Source: Gnetum montanum
Taxonomy: Eukaryota > Streptophyta > Gnetopsida > Gnetales > Gnetaceae
NCBI GenBank assembly: GCA_015680685.1
Contig: MNCI01036181.1
Span: 317,951 to 381,950 of the forward strand
Reading direction: 5' to 3'
DNA length: 64,000 bases
Position numbers and translations under genes: made by a program. Under the pieces are notes generated by a model. That model made no database searches. It saw only the letters and a list, made by a program, of their open reading frames with translations, and was not told the origin of the DNA. Every line of letters starts with the position of its first letter. Position 1 is the first letter of the stretch. This document shows, piece by piece, positions 1 to 12,734 of the stretch.

Positions 1-410
1 ACCTAAAACATCAACTTTACATGACCTTCATAATCCCTTGAGGAACCTTCTGTTATACCATGATGATATTTGGTATAAAGAATGTAGGTGTAACTTACCA
101 ATGGGCTATGACCTATATATTTAGTGACTACATGCTAGGGTTACTCAAAAATTATGTGGATGACATAGCAGTGAAATCCAAAGTGGCTAATGACCATGCA
201 CATGATCTTTACATAGTACTTAAACAATGCCTCAAATACAAACTTATAATTAATCCTAAGAAAGGTTTCTTTGATGTTAAAACTAGTAAAATGTTTGGTT
301 TTGTAGTGTCTGAAGAAGGAATACATGTCGATCCTAATAAGGTTAAGCCCATAACCAACTTGGTAGCACTGACTAACATTAAGGAGCTTTAGAAACTACA
401 AGTAGAATAC
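1..410 (+). pseudogene. Reverse transcriptase fragment (element A)
   Basis: This is the C-terminal half of a Ty3/gypsy RT. An open stretch from position 60 contains the catalytic YVDD (in NYVDDIAVKSK, about 151-183), then NPKK and FGFVVSEEGI, and ends in a block equivalent to NLKEL of copy G. It aligns directly with G at 61,660-62,040. Although A is the more decayed copy, it keeps YVDD where G has NVDN. The upstream fingers/palm half is outside the window. It is not expected to be functional because stops follow at once. Confidence 0.85.
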
Positions 411-554
411 AATTTATCCATAGGTTCATCTCAAGGCTTACAGATACGCTACAACCCATGTAATAGTTTCTTAAGAAAGAGGTTCATTATGAATGAACTA
501 GCCAATTCCAAGAATTATTTGATAAAATTAAGTAACCGTGGGCTTAATTTCCCA

Positions 555-930
555 CAATGTGAAAAGGATAAACCATTTTACATCTACCTCATAATCTCTA
601 ACACATCGATAGCCTCTTTACTTTGTCAAAAATGAGATGATGGAGTAGAACTACCTATATACTACTTAAGCCATGCATTAATCGCCTATGAGACTAGATA
701 CATGGAGGTTGAGAAATATTGTCTAGCCTTGGTCTTCTCCTTGAAGAAGTGGAGACACTACCTTTTGAAGAGTCAAGTCAACAATATATGTGAAGATAAT
801 GTATTAAGAGCCATAATGACTAACATCTACAAGAGTAGCTAGATAACATGATGGAAGGCGATAACAAATGAGTTTGATTTGCATTATTTCTTCCAAGTCT
901 CAACCAAAGGCCAAGCTATAGTCTCACAAC
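555..930 (+). pseudogene. RT-linked RNase H fragment (element A)
   Basis: The frame reads KPFYIYL, then PIYYLSHAL, a block on the pattern E-x-x-CLALVFSLKK, RHYL and finally STKGQAI, the usual Ty3/gypsy RNase H order. A TGA at 633-635 sits inside CQK*DD, exactly where copy G has TGA and A' has AGG (Arg). Further stops (TAG, TGA) follow near 840-850. Confidence 0.8.
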
Positions 931-1129
931 TCACAATTTTCCTAGTTGAAGGCCATGTAGTCATTAATCTTGAGTTCCCTAATGAGGATTTTAACATCAT
1001 TAATGAGGTACTTAAGGATTATGAGGATATCATGCATTTTACTAGAGCTTTAATTGTTAATGGGGCTAGTGATGCTACCATTTTAACATCATCTTCTAGT
1101 ATAATATAACCTTTTTCTTACCATTTTTA

Positions 1130-1415
1130 ATTTCCATGTACCCACAACGTGATGATTATGAAAGATTAATCAGAGGAATGATGGTAGGCTGTGACTAAGG
1201 AACTAAATGCCTAATGATAAAAGGTGATTCCCAACTTGTGGTTAACCAAGTAATTGAGGTTTATGCATGTAAAGCCAAACATTTGTAACCCTACCATTAC
1301 TTAGCTAAGAAACTAATGTAAGAATTTATAGATGTTGGTTTTCTACATATACAGTAAACTAAGAACACCTTACCTAATGTCATTCCAACCTTAGCCCTAA
1401 GTGTGATGATAGACA
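1130..1415 (+). pseudogene. Second (Tat-type) RNase H domain, decayed (element A)
   Basis: Around 1,220-1,275 the frame reads KGDSQLVVNQVIEVYACKA, matching the intact domain of copy G at 62,735-63,028 (GDSQLVVNQITEVYAFKA). This second RNase H between RNase H and integrase defines the Tat/Ogre branch. Several stops and shifts make it non-functional. Confidence 0.75.
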
Positions 1416-1489
1416 TGTTTAGTAAGTTTTATTCTTTAATGATAACTATGCTCTTCCAATCACATAGAACACGTAAGGCATCTCCATAG

Positions 1490-2755
1490 CCACTGTTGAT
1501 GCTACTTCTTAAAAGGAATGGTATGATGATATCAAATTTTACCCAATGCATGGTGAATCTCCATAAAACATGATAACTTCTCAAAAGGATGTTGTATGTA
1601 AGAGATCAAAATAATATGTCATTATAGTCAATAACACATTATGTCAAAGGTCCTATGATAGCATATTGTTAGTGTTCTTAGTGAAAAATGAATCTCACAT
1701 AGTCCTTGAGCAAGTTAATGGTGTATGTGGGGAACATATAGGACCTAGAGCCATGGGCACAAAGACTAGATGATTAGAATATTATTGGTCCTATATGAAA
1801 AGTGACTGCCTATAGAAGGTTAAAACTTGTGATACCTATCAATGACATAGTAACTTAATACATGTAACACCAACTAAGTTACATACTACTTAGATAACAT
1901 GATCATTTCAATGATGGGGAATTAACATTATTGACCTTATAATGCCTATGTCTTCTATGGGACATAGCTTAATCATCATTACAACCAAATATTTTACAAA
2001 TCAAGTTGAAGTTATTCTTATAAGGAAGATAATGTTTTAACAAATCTACAAATTCATAGTAGATAACATAGTAGCTTGTTTTGGCATACCTCTAACTATA
2101 GTCACATACAATGGACCATAGTTTAGTAGCTAATAAACATAAAAATTTTGTCAATAGTTATGTAGTAAGAATTCCTTTGATAACCATATTATCCTCAAGC
2201 TAATGGGTAAGCTAAAGTTAGCAACAAGATCATCATAAACTTACTCGAAAGGATTCTAAACAACAATCGATGCAAGTAGCATGAGTAGCTTGTCCATGCA
2301 CTTTGGGCCTATAGGACTACCTTTTGAACTAAAGTTGATGTCATCTAGTATTGAATTATTGATGGATCTAAAGCTATTTTTCCTTTGAATTGTAGGTTTC
2401 ATTGCTAAGAGTAGCTTTAACTGACTTCATCAAAGATGAGTGGAATAAGGAGCTATGTATTATTGACCTTGATTCGTTGGGAAAGCAGTGAATACAAAAA
2501 CTTACTTACATAGAATGATACCAAGAGAGATAAAAGAAATAACAACATCATGATTTGAATAAGTGAAAGATCAAGAAGGAGGCCTAGTCCTTAATGTTGT
2601 TCATGAACATGTGGACAAAATCTTAGCCAATTAGGAGGGACTTTTTTTTATTACCAAAGCCTTTGGTAATGGAGTATTTAGATTGATAGACATGGATAGG
2701 AATGAATTGGCCAATTTGGTTAGTCATTCATATTTCAAATTCTATTATATCTAAT
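1490..2755 (+). pseudogene. Integrase, decayed (element A)
   Basis: The domain is recognised by alignment to A' (31,400-32,650) and G (63,080-64,000). It has a zinc-binding remnant ending near 1,820-1,850 (CDTYQ), a core start near 1,920, and a C-terminal block with AFGNGVFRL...NELANLV near 2,655-2,720. Stops at 1,612-1,614 (TAA) and 1,912-1,914 (TGA) occupy the same codons as stops in A' and G. The second and third catalytic positions (VTYNGP; AKVSNK) have lost the expected Asp and Glu. Confidence 0.75.
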
Positions 2756-3815
2756 GTGTTTTCCTATATTCTTTTCTTTACATGTATGGATAAATGATCA
2801 ACATCAATGGCTTTTACAACTAATAATAAGCAAGCCTACATGACCTTCATCTCTCTATCCCTCTCTCTCTCTCTATTTGGTATGACAAATGAACTCCAAT
2901 CCTTGGAAAATCTATGACACATGACACATATATTTTAATGTTATATTGATAGTTCCTGTGATGACCTATAGTTTGGTAGTTATCTCTCTTAACCTTAGGT
3001 GATGTCTTGCAAGAACATGTATTATTTGTCATGATTTCTTATTCTCTTGGAGTTGTGCTTGTAGGATGAAGCCTAAAGTCATCACGAAGGTGCAACTCAT
3101 TAGGGCAGGAAGTTACCACATTACCTTGATGTGCTAGATTTAGTTAGCTTGTTCTACTGTACCAAGAGTTCTTATCTCACACCACTTCCATTACCCATTT
3201 TGAGCCATAATCCCATAGCTCAATTACAACCTTCCTTACCCTAACAACAATGATCACCTATGTTTGACATTCATACATTGTGGCCATGTGAAATCTCCTT
3301 TATCATGCTCCACTATCAAGTTTTTTGAATGTAAGATATCTTAATTAACTAGAAAAGAAAGATAATGTTTGCCTTGGAAATGAAACCTAATGAAGGTTTT
3401 ACCCCTAAAAAAATGAAAATGGAGAAGAAAATTTTGAAGAAAGATAAGAGGCCAATGAAGGTCCAAAGAGTAATGAATAGCTTCAAACAAACAAATATAT
3501 GGGCCTAATGATCAAAGAAGTCTTGGAATGAAGTGTTAGTTACTCAAAAACATTACCAAGAAACCAATACTTTGAAGCCAACATGTCACTACCATACCAT
3601 AATGATGATACCAATATGTAGAATTCATTGTTAAGCCCTATGACCATTTCCTTATAAACAAAGATAGCCCTTATCCTATATCATATCATCATAATCACTC
3701 TTTGGCATGGTTTGATAGCTATAGAATCAAGCATGGAGACTAAACATTGGTGATAGATTTGTAGTTCTATTTTACATTTTTTGTCGATGTCTCTTGGATA
3801 AACCCTGAAAACATC
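2756..3815 (+). other. 3' untranslated region of element A
   Basis: No coding region is visible. It contains a short CT-rich microsatellite at about 2,850-2,875 and otherwise AT-rich decayed sequence between the integrase end and the polypurine tract. Confidence 0.5.
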
Positions 3816-3831
3816 AATAAATAGGAGCCAA
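3816..3831 (+). other. Polypurine tract of element A
   Basis: AATAAATAGGAGCCA immediately precedes the LTR start TGAAACAC. The equivalent site of A' (AATAAAGAGGGGCCA at 34,244-34,258) lies directly before its LTR start, so the two define each other. Confidence 0.6.
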
Positions 3832-5030
3832 TGAAACACTACAAAGAAAATCCATGTTGAATCCCATGATAAAAATCACTTGTAATTTGTTGGAAAATAA
3901 TGGTAGATGCAATTGCCTTATTTTTCCTAACAACTAGCATTGTAACCTTCATATTTCAAATTTAAGGTAGAATTTTTATTGTAAAATGTAAAATTTGTAG
4001 TTCATAGGTTGCAATCTCACATATCTTATCTTATGGAAGCTTAAAAATGATTCATAAGTTGTGAATGCCTCATTTTCTAGATAAGAAAAGTTGTATTTTG
4101 CATATACCTAGCCTTGGGAAGGTTGAAAATTCCTTGCAAACCCAAATTTGGGTCTTTCTTAGTTTTATGCTTGCCATGATAGTTTTTATGTTGGAGCAAC
4201 TACAAGTCCATAATATATATTTGGGCCTTTATTTTTATGTTGGAAAAACTTGCATAGCGAGTTTATAAATTTTGGGTGATAATTTTTATGTTGAACTTTC
4301 AATTTTTACATGAGGTAGCAATGAAGCTAGCATAAAAAGCATGAGAATTTTCAAATTTAATAAATACATTTTGGCTAGAAGGCCTACACATGTCAAAACT
4401 TTGTAGTAATCTGTTAGCAATTATGGTAGCAATTTGTAGTAATAAATTAGGCCATCAATTATCTATATAAACTAAAGTCTATGAGATTGATAGGACTTTT
4501 ACATTTTTGCATTCAACTAAACATTGAGACATTCAAAGTAGTGTATATTTACTAGAAGTCCATAACCATCCACACCAACTATAGTGTAGATCCAATGCAA
4601 GAGAAACTATAAACAAGCATTAGAAGTAAAGCTTGGAACTACAAAGAAGCAAAGCTAACTACAGAACACACCTTGTTTACTTCATCAAGCTCAAAGAATA
4701 CTCCATATAGTCTTTTGTGCATTCAAAGCATATGAATTTGTACCCATCTAAACTTTTTTTCTTATAAATAATTTTTATTATTTTAATAAAAATTTGCATT
4801 TCATTTATTTAGTGCAAATTTATTTTAGTGTCCCTGCATTCTATATCTATATTTAATATTTTGTTTAAATAAAAATTTAATAAATCATAAGTTTCTAGAT
4901 GATTGACAAGACTGTTAGAGATTCTTTGGATCCTTTTCTTGAGGCTATTAGGATTTGAAGCTAAGCTATTTGACTTTGAAACCTTTGGCCTTCAATGCTA
5001 AATGATGTTTGTATGTGTTTCTTAGTATGA
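3832..5030 (+). repeat. LTR of element A (3' LTR), about 1.2 kb
   Basis: It starts TGAAACACTACAAAG, the family start also seen at 34,260, 43,075, 48,889 and, on the minus strand, 40,034. A TATA-like box TATATAA lies at 4,464-4,470. Near 4,895-4,990 it carries the U5 block (GATTGACAAGACTGTT, TTTGGATCC) shared with the other LTRs. The right end is approximate. The following 180 bp (5,031-5,210) are AT-rich with nothing recognisable. Confidence 0.65.
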
Positions 5031-5210
5031 AGTTCATTTTAGCATCTTAACATAAATTTCATTATTTCTCTTTATTATTTTCAATCATGTCTTCTTAATT
5101 AACATAGTCTTATTACTTTATTTTGGTATTTATTTCTTTTCATATTATGTTTTTACCACATTTTATGTTTGGTTTTGCTTCATATTTTCCCTAAAAAATC
5201 ACAAAATTAC

Positions 5211-6282
5211 TAAAACACCATGAAGAGAATTCATGTTGTCATACATAAAGCCCACAACCAAAACCTTTATTGTAATTTGGTGAAAATACAAAGGTAGATA
5301 AAATTGTCTTATATCCCCAAAAATCTCCCAATTTGGATTTGAATTACTAGAGTTCAAGGTGGTTTTTAATGTAGAAATTACGATGTGCAACCCAACTACT
5401 ATGAATGCCTTATATTCTAGCTTATGAAGGTTAAGAGATTATTTACAAGTTATAAAAATCATTATTCTCAGTTCATACGCTAGGCATCTTGATTGTATAT
5501 GCTAGCTAGTGTATGATATTTGGGTTTTTATCCCATATGCTAGGAACTATAGTCCCACACATTAGGTAGTGTGTGATAGCAGCATACAAAAGGTCAAAAT
5601 CAACTAAATTTGCTAATATGTTATATGTAGGTAATCCAGGGACAATAGAATTTTCCATAAATCTATCATCAATCATGCTAGAATTCAACAATAACAAATC
5701 AAAACACCAATGGCCTATTTAAATTGAAGATAATAACCTATTTAGGACTTTTGTATCATCTGGAATTCAGCTGAACATGAGACTTATAGAGTAGTGTAGA
5801 TTTCCAAAGGTTAACAACCATTCTTACCCAATAGATAAAAGTTGTAGAGTAACTAGTGGTAAGCAAGGCTGAAGGAGTAGATCATATGAGTTATTTGAAG
5901 GCATATTTGATTGAAAAACACACCTGTCTATCTACATTGAAATCCAAGCACTTTCTTAGAACAATTAGACATTTGAAGCTTGTAACTTATATTTTGTAAA
6001 CTTTTGCTTCTTGAACTCCTAATTATTTTAATATAAGTTTGCAATTTCTATTATTTCACTACTTTTACTTTATATTTCTTTGCACTTAAATCTAGCATTT
6101 AAAATACCATTTCATACACTCGCAATTTTTATTTTGCATTTTAGTAATAGATGTTTAAGTCCATTGGTAATCAATATTTTCCAAGGCACTTTGGATCTTT
6201 TTCAAGGCCCATTGGATTAAAGGTTAGACTATTCCATATTGAAATTTTTGGATTTCCAACAATGAAGTTTTTAGATGTTATA
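5211..6282 (+). repeat. LTR of element B (5' LTR), about 1.07 kb
   Basis: It begins TAAAACACCATGAAGAG, a decayed form of the family start TGAAACACC, and aligns over its first 100 bp with the LTR at 3,832. TATTTAAA at 5,716-5,723 matches the TATA position of the neighbouring LTR. Its U5 ends near 6,282 and is followed by a primer-site-like stretch CCTAGAAGGAGGGCG (about 6,291-6,305), the form also seen in F, G and H. Confidence 0.6.
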
Positions 6283-6349
6283 GATTCTAGTCCTAGAAGG
6301 AGGGCGTCCATTCAACTTCTTAGGAAAAAAATTCAATTTTAATTTTTTA

Positions 6350-6985
6350 GTTAGTGCTGGATTTTCTAAAAACTTGTTTTGGATTGTTCCCCAAAACCAT
6401 GGTAGTATTTGTAACCTATTTGGGCTTTTTTTTTAATTATAAAATTGGTTTTGGACTTTCAAAAGCCTCAGTGTATGGCCTAATACCAATTTTCTTTACT
6501 CTAAATTTTCTTTTTCTCTCTACCAAGTGTTGGGCTCTCCTAAAGCCCAACATATAACCTACAACAAGTTTCATTATTTTTTGATTTTTCTATCAAGTTC
6601 GGGGTTTTCTAAAACCTAGCATATAGCTTACAACTAGTTGTTCCATTTTTATCTTTTTCCATTAGGAGTTGGATTTCTCTAACACCTAGCATATAGCCTA
6701 CTAGCAAACCTACACTTTTTACAGAATTAGACTTGGGACTCTCCAAAGATTAGTGTGTGGCCTACAAAAATATTGGCTATTTTATCTTTCAAAATTTTTA
6801 GGTGGGTGTTCACGACAGTCCAACATGTGAGCTGCAACCTACATATTTTTGTTAAGTATGCAGAAAGATTGAGAGTGGGTAGTGCAACATGTAGAATTCT
6901 TTTGGGTGGTCTTAAAAGCCCAATGTATATACTGTAAACTGTAGATTTCTATTGGATGATCATAAAACCCAACATGTAGCCTTTA
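6350..6985 (+). repeat. Degenerate tandem repeats in leader of element B
   Basis: A phrase close to CCTAGCATATAGCCTACAAC, preceded by TTGGG-TCTCTAAAA, recurs about eight times at roughly 70 bp spacing (near 6,468, 6,550, 6,618, 6,688, 6,752, 6,822, 6,920 and 6,968). It sits between the primer site and gag, where copies F and G have unrelated repeat arrays. Confidence 0.6.
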
Positions 6986-7384
6986 GGTTACGCAAACTAT
7001 TTTTTACATTAAAATTTTTTTTTGTAGTATTATCATTGTCCCTTGCATTATTAAGATACAAAAATCAATTTTCCTCTACTACAATGCATAGTGCTACCCT
7101 TGCTATGTGCACTACCCCTAGAGTTATAGTTTATACAAAAATTCTTGCTTCCACCATCACATTTTACTATTTCTTAGTCATCTCCTCTTTAAGAAATATT
7201 AAAGGTAATTTTTACTTTGCAATGGTTAGGGTTGAGATACTTTATATGCTAATACTCCATACATTGGGACTTTCACTTGTAGATTAGTCTCATATGCTAA
7301 GCCTTTTATCCTATAACCTAGTTTAATACTTTGTTTATGCATTTTTGTTGCTCTATGGTATTACCCCATAACATAACAAACATG

Positions 7385-9560
7385 GCCCCCAAGTAAGAAG
7401 CTATTCACATATACGATCCTAAGGTTTTGGTAGTTTTAGAACATAGATAGCCTCTTAAGAAACTTTGTGTAGATCCTTTCTACCTAAACATAGATGAAAA
7501 ATACAACTTCCTTTGTGTGAAGATCCAAACATTCCTTCTCATCCTGCGTATGGAATCTAAAGCTATGTGAGTTTGAGATAATCCATCAAAATGGAAAGGA
7601 GTAAATCCCTTCCTCCTATGACCAAATAAAGTTAACAAAGTTCTATATATGCATGTTAGCATAGCTTGTGAACATTGATGAGCTGAGTGAGGAAGTTAAG
7701 TCAAAGCAAGACTGAGAATAACAAAATGAGTTCAAGGAAGAACATGATTGAGACACTTTCATTAGAAACCTCTTTTAATAGTCTAGTCTCCAAACAACCA
7801 TTTCTAGCTTGGCATCCTCAACATCTCTTATGGATCAAGTTCCTCAGTTTCATGTGTATTTCATCATGTTGTGCCATACACTTATCATTTCCATGCACCA
7901 TCCTCAAAACTTGTCTCACTCTACATCATTATTCTCATTAATGCTCTTTACCACGTAACCTCTCTCTATTCGTATAGCACTAGTGGTGTCTACAACATCA
8001 CCTCCCTTCATCATACCAATGGGATTCTCTTTGGGACCACAACCTACATAAGCTTCTCATAATTCTTTCATCCCCTTTATCCTCAAAATTTCAACTCAAA
8101 CTTCAATTTTCTTATTTAGCCCTTCTACTATAGTAACCACTTGGCTTCTTTCCTTAAAAATCATGCTGAATGCATGGCCCCAAGCCTTTAACCTCCAACC
8201 ACATCCATTTGTGGAAACACTTCAACCTATAAGAATGCTTCAAGGCCTAGATCAAGCCTTCTAGATGATCCAAGATATTATTGATGAGCTACAAAAGATC
8301 AAAGCTTCTATTACTTAGACAATGAAGATAATGGAATTCTACTAAGATAGCCCCATTTGCCCCACTGTCCTACAAATAACTCTTATCACTTGTATTCCCA
8401 TTTCCCAATTTACCAAGTACAATAATGAGAGTGATACAAACTCACATCTTATTACCTTCCACTCTATGTGCTTGTTGTTGCAAGCTTGACCTTACATTGT
8501 TATGTGAGTCTTTCCTATGTCCCTCACTAGGAAAGATTTGGATTAGTACCATGCATTACCTAGAAGTCCTACTACCTCACTAGAGGACTTAATTTCATAG
8601 TTCATTAACCATTTCAATATGACTTGAGACCTAATACAACACTTGATTAATTGATGAGGATCAAATAGTATCCCCTTGAACATGTATAGAAGTTTATATA
8701 ATGATGGAATTCTCTCCTCAATGAGATTCTTGAATTCATAGTTGAGACTCATCTTCTAGCCATCTTCAAGGTGGTAGTCAATGACTTTATTAAGTCTAAA
8801 CTATAATACCTAGACCTAGAGTCACTTACCAAATCCTTCTCATAAACAAAAGACATAAAGGATATCGTCGAAGCTAGTAATGACCTTGCCTACATAACAT
8901 ATAGGAATTAACACATGAGAAAGGATAGGAATAGATGGAAACAAAACCATGTAGCCATGGACAATGTAGCCAAAGAAACAAAGATCATGCAGGGGCCAAA
9001 GACAACTCAACCAAAGGCCCCTATTGTGACTACTCAACCTTTAACATCAAGTGCCTCTACATTTAACTAGTTTAGGCCTACTTTTGAGAAAGAAAGGATT
9101 AGTCCGAATATACAAAATTTACCATGAAATAATATGAGTTTTTTGCCTAGTTATTCTAAAATGGCCATATCAAATACAATAAATGACTGAAATAGTTCAT
9201 AAGAGGCATGACTATTTGTGTGAGATCACTAAAGATCCCATTGTTGCAATCAAGGATGATCCACCTATGCCCAAATACTTCAAACTAAATCAAGTTTTCC
9301 ATTACCACCAGCATTTTGACCAAGACATAGATTTTTGCTTGGTGTTAAAGGATGATTTACAAAAAAGGATAGATAATGATAACTTCGTGCTAGATACATT
9401 GCATGTAGTTAAGCCTCAGAATTAACACATGAATGTATACAAAGATCCACTAAATGCTAATACTAACCAATAAATAATAGCCACATTCTATGTTAGTAAT
9501 AATCCTAAACCTACTAGCTGTGATTTAGGTATGTCCTTATGATGAAAGTGCTTCTTCAAC
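7385..9560 (+). pseudogene. gag, heavily decayed (element B)
   Basis: The start resembles F at 46,488 (YDPK...). GLDQAF near 8,250 and a block equivalent to KALDWYRTLPRSS near 8,530-8,580 match the gag core of G and H. The C-terminal region 9,183-9,425 is open and reads PKYFKLNQVFHYHQHFDQD followed by LKDDLQ, the counterpart of FYDYHQLCGHDIDYYLTLKDD in H. Many stops are present, including TAG at 8,598-8,600, the same codon that is TAG in F and G but CAG in H. From 9,750 to 9,998 a lysine-rich linker leads to the protease region. Confidence 0.7.
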
Positions 9561-9994
9561 TTCATCAAGTTCAAGGGCTTCTTTTCTCATAAGAATACCA
9601 TCACCTATGCCTCCCAAAGAAGCATTCTTCATTAGAGTGCTCCCTCTTACTATCACTAAGTCTATAACTCAAGCTGACCAATGTCCTCTTATGGTGGCCA
9701 ATGCAACAACCTCTTTGTAGCCTAATAACAAAAATTCATTAACAAAACAATGAAAAAAGCCTACCCCCAAACTGAAGGACAAAGAAAAAAACAAATAAAG
9801 GCATGGAAGGAAGTAGGCCTACCAAAGCTTACACCTATTTTAGACATCCATATAATCTTCAACACTCAACCTGCTTTAACAAGTCAGCCTAGGAATAATA
9901 GTAAAAAGAAAGAAAAAAGGAAGGGATTTAAGAAAGAGAAAAATATTGGTAGAATGGAGGATGTCAAAGGCAACAAGAATGAAAAAAAAATGAA

Positions 9995-10915
9995 ATAATG
10001 ACAAAGTCTTTCTCACTGTCATGGAACAAGTCAAGCTTTCACTTAAACAGAAAAAAAACCTTGTTAAACCTATATGACCTAGCGATGATCTCCTCTGCTC
10101 ATTACAAATTCTTAATTAATATGTTCACATCTATTCTTGTTACTGAAGACATTCCTACCAATGAAGAATTTATTCATGCAGTAATGGTTTTATCTTCACC
10201 TAGAGAAGAAATGAAGTCAACTACCTTAGTGTTTTGCAATAGTGCAGTAAAGACCAATCCACAAGGTGATGAGGTAACAAGGTCTCCTCTCTTTATAATA
10301 ATAACAATTGGGTAATACAAAGTACAATGGATAGATGATGATGGAGCAAATAAAAATGTTATATCCTTTATCATTATTGAGCATCTAATCTTGGTAGAAC
10401 ACATACAAAGAAATTTCACTTATACTATCAAATCCTTCAATGGATTATGTGTGTCAAAAAGGGAATATATCTCTTTAGAATTTGTTGTTGAGTAATTCCC
10501 CACATCTGTCAATTTCTTAATGGTGGAGGAGACACCGAGATTCAACCTAATCCTACGAAGGCCCTAGTTAGATAAACTAAGAGTAGTCTATTATCGTATC
10601 CATCAAGAAATTCACCTACCTTACGTGGAAGGTAAAATCATAATCCACAAAGATGGTGTAGTTTCCTTGTTAGTTAACAATGTTGATGTAGAGCAAGGAT
10701 CTAAAGTGAATTTTTAGGAAGAAACTTGTACTATCTAAAATGAAGTTGAGAGGCATAACAATGTAAACTAAGGCAAGACTAAAAATAATTAGGCCATAAA
10801 TGATCCATAGGGGGAACTCCCATTCTAAATTGTTAGTAGAGGGGATGGAAAGTACAAGATCGTGCAACAAAGACCATACATGTTCCCTAATATTTTGAGG
10901 ATTAGGAAACTATTG
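9995..10915 (+). pseudogene. Aspartic protease region (element B)
   Basis: The reading LLNLYDLAMISSAHYKFLIN (about 10,055-10,115) matches G at 54,345-54,405. The protease core reads WIDDDGANKNVISF near 10,330-10,370, the counterpart of VDDGATTNVIPF in G. RFNLIL and HQEIHLPYVEGK follow. The D-x-G motif sits in the same position as in Tat-type proteases (pattern DDGSSLNV). Stops occur inside the core. Confidence 0.75.
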
Positions 10916-11829
10916 CATGATTGAGTACACCTTCTAATCATTCAACTATGTACTATAGCATATAGCCTTTTACTTTGTAGCTTAGATCTCAACTTTTATT
11001 TGCATTCCTTTAAACATTTTCTTGTCTTATTATGTCTTATTTACTACTTTGCTACATAGCCTTTAACTTACATTCTTGCATCCAATTTATAGTTTATGAT
11101 TTTTTTTCCTTTTGTCATTTTCTTTAAAACTATAAAATGACATAAAAATAGAAAATCATAAATATTCATAAAAATTTTAAAAACATAAAACCAAAAAACA
11201 TGGCCTGCCAAGGCCTTAAACTAGTCACCTGATAGGGCCTAAAATTGGTAACATCATAGGTTCACTTTTCTTATGTCACTTATAATCTATTATGCTTTAA
11301 CATGCACCTTTACTGTTCTATTGTAAAACTTTCTTTTATAACCTTATTATTCTAACATAGAATTTTTATGCAAGAAAACATAAAATTAATAATGTAAAAA
11401 AATATAAAATATTTTTATAACAAAAATGTCCATACCAATAGTCATAGTCACACTATGTAATTAAATAATGATAACAACAAAAAGAAATAAATTATTCTAT
11501 AGCGATAGTTGCACTTTGCAATAATTAGAAAAGTTATAAAATATTATATGGTCTCCAATGGCTATGATAGCTAAAGTAAATAACTACAAAGCTATAACCA
11601 AGATAACAAAAATGTAGCATGAGTAGCATAGCTAAAACTAATCTACAAGAGGAGGAGAAGGATCATTGCCTACATCATCACTAATGTCATTATCATTACC
11701 TAAGGCTTACAGACAACAAAAACATAAGAAATTAACAACCATAATAGCCAAAACATAACTCTAAAATCATGTAAACTAAAGAAAAGTAAACATAAAATAT
11801 AACATAAGACTTTTAAAACTTCAAAACAA
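10916..11829. other. Spacer after protease of element B
   Basis: AT-rich and without coding signal. At about 11,200-11,250 it holds two copies of the GGCCTTAAACTAG / GGCCTAAAATTGG motif, the minisatellite unit found in the equivalent spacer of G (55,300-55,490). This supports homology of the two spacers. Confidence 0.5.
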
Positions 11830-12500
11830 ACCTCTAGAGATTCTAGAGTAATATCTTTTGGGGCAAAGTTCTAAAGACTGGTCTCTAGCCTGTGAAGAAT
11901 TTTCTCTTCACTCATGTTTGCCCAATCAATATCTTTCAAGTCTACCTCTACTATGATCTTTTTCCTCTTAATGTTTCTCCACTTAGTAGGCTCTTGTGAG
12001 AGAGTAGCAATCATAGTCTCTCCAAATGTACTAGTGATTTGAATGGTAGGAGAATTAGATACTAGTACTGAGTTTGCAAACACCTTGAAGGTGTGATCTA
12101 TATTGATTCCCTACACAAATAACTTAAGCTTCCCATGCTCAATGGACTTCTCATGTAGCCTTTTTATGTAAATTTCTTTCTTTACTTTGTATTATTTCTT
12201 ATTATCCTTTTGTTTCTTTCCCCACTCACATACCCAAGCACAATAATCCCTCTAGTCTCTAGTCTTACAAACTAGTAGATCCATTTGCATGTCATTTTCT
12301 ACATTGCTCCTAGATAAAGTAACCTTACTCTATATGGCACTCAGATAGCATGACCAATCAATTTCCTTAGTGTGAAAAGAGTCTTTATTGATCACATGGG
12401 CCTCTATAAACTCTTTACGATCACTAAGGCTCACGTTCTCATTGGTCAACTATTTAATTGGAGTAGGTTTACACCATAATTAAATCGCCTTCAACACACT
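11830..12500 (-). pseudogene. Antisense gene, C-terminal part (copy in element B)
   Basis: Read on the minus strand, this aligns with the last exon of the antisense gene in G (56,700-55,850). Shared blocks are NVENDMQMDLL against REIVEQKMQMDLL, a GETMIAT segment against GETTTTS, KWRNIKRKK against KWTTMERRK, and DIDWANMSEEKILHRL against the DIDW-x-DITIEEIWHHLRL block. Internal stops fall at Gln codons. The 5' exons are absent here: the match fades near 12,500, just before element C. Together with the 25.6-30.0 kb copy it could be the two halves of one gene. Function is unknown; this part is hydrophilic and rich in charged residues. Confidence 0.7.
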
Positions 12501-12734
12501 AAATTTTGATATTATAAAAAGACAAAATTATTTTCTAGAAAACTAGAACTAGCTATCTTCAATTAAACTATTCAAAGATTACAAAAATATTCACATAACC
12601 CACAAGCATCCAAAAACCTATCACACTCAAATGATATTACAGAGCATGAGGTTTTACAAGCACACAATGGTTGTTCTCAATACAAAACACAATCAAGAGA
12701 AATCTCTCCCACAACCTAGGTCTAAGATCTCAAC

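Larger units (their letters stand above)
1..5030 (+). mobile_element. Element A: Tat/Ogre-type Ty3/gypsy, 3' part
   Basis: Domains follow the order RT, RNase H, second RNase H, integrase, polypurine tract, LTR, all on the plus strand. The second RNase H with a GDSQLVVNQ-like block is the hallmark of the Tat/Ogre lineage. The 5' part lies before the window. The element is old: every domain is interrupted by stops and small shifts, and base composition is AT-rich compared with the homologous parts of copy G at 61-64 kb. The end of the LTR is placed by comparison with the other LTRs and is approximate. Confidence 0.85.

Noticed and set aside
2850-2875. CT microsatellite as a possible regulatory GAGA element
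   Set aside because: It is short, isolated and inside a decayed 3' UTR, with no support from other copies.
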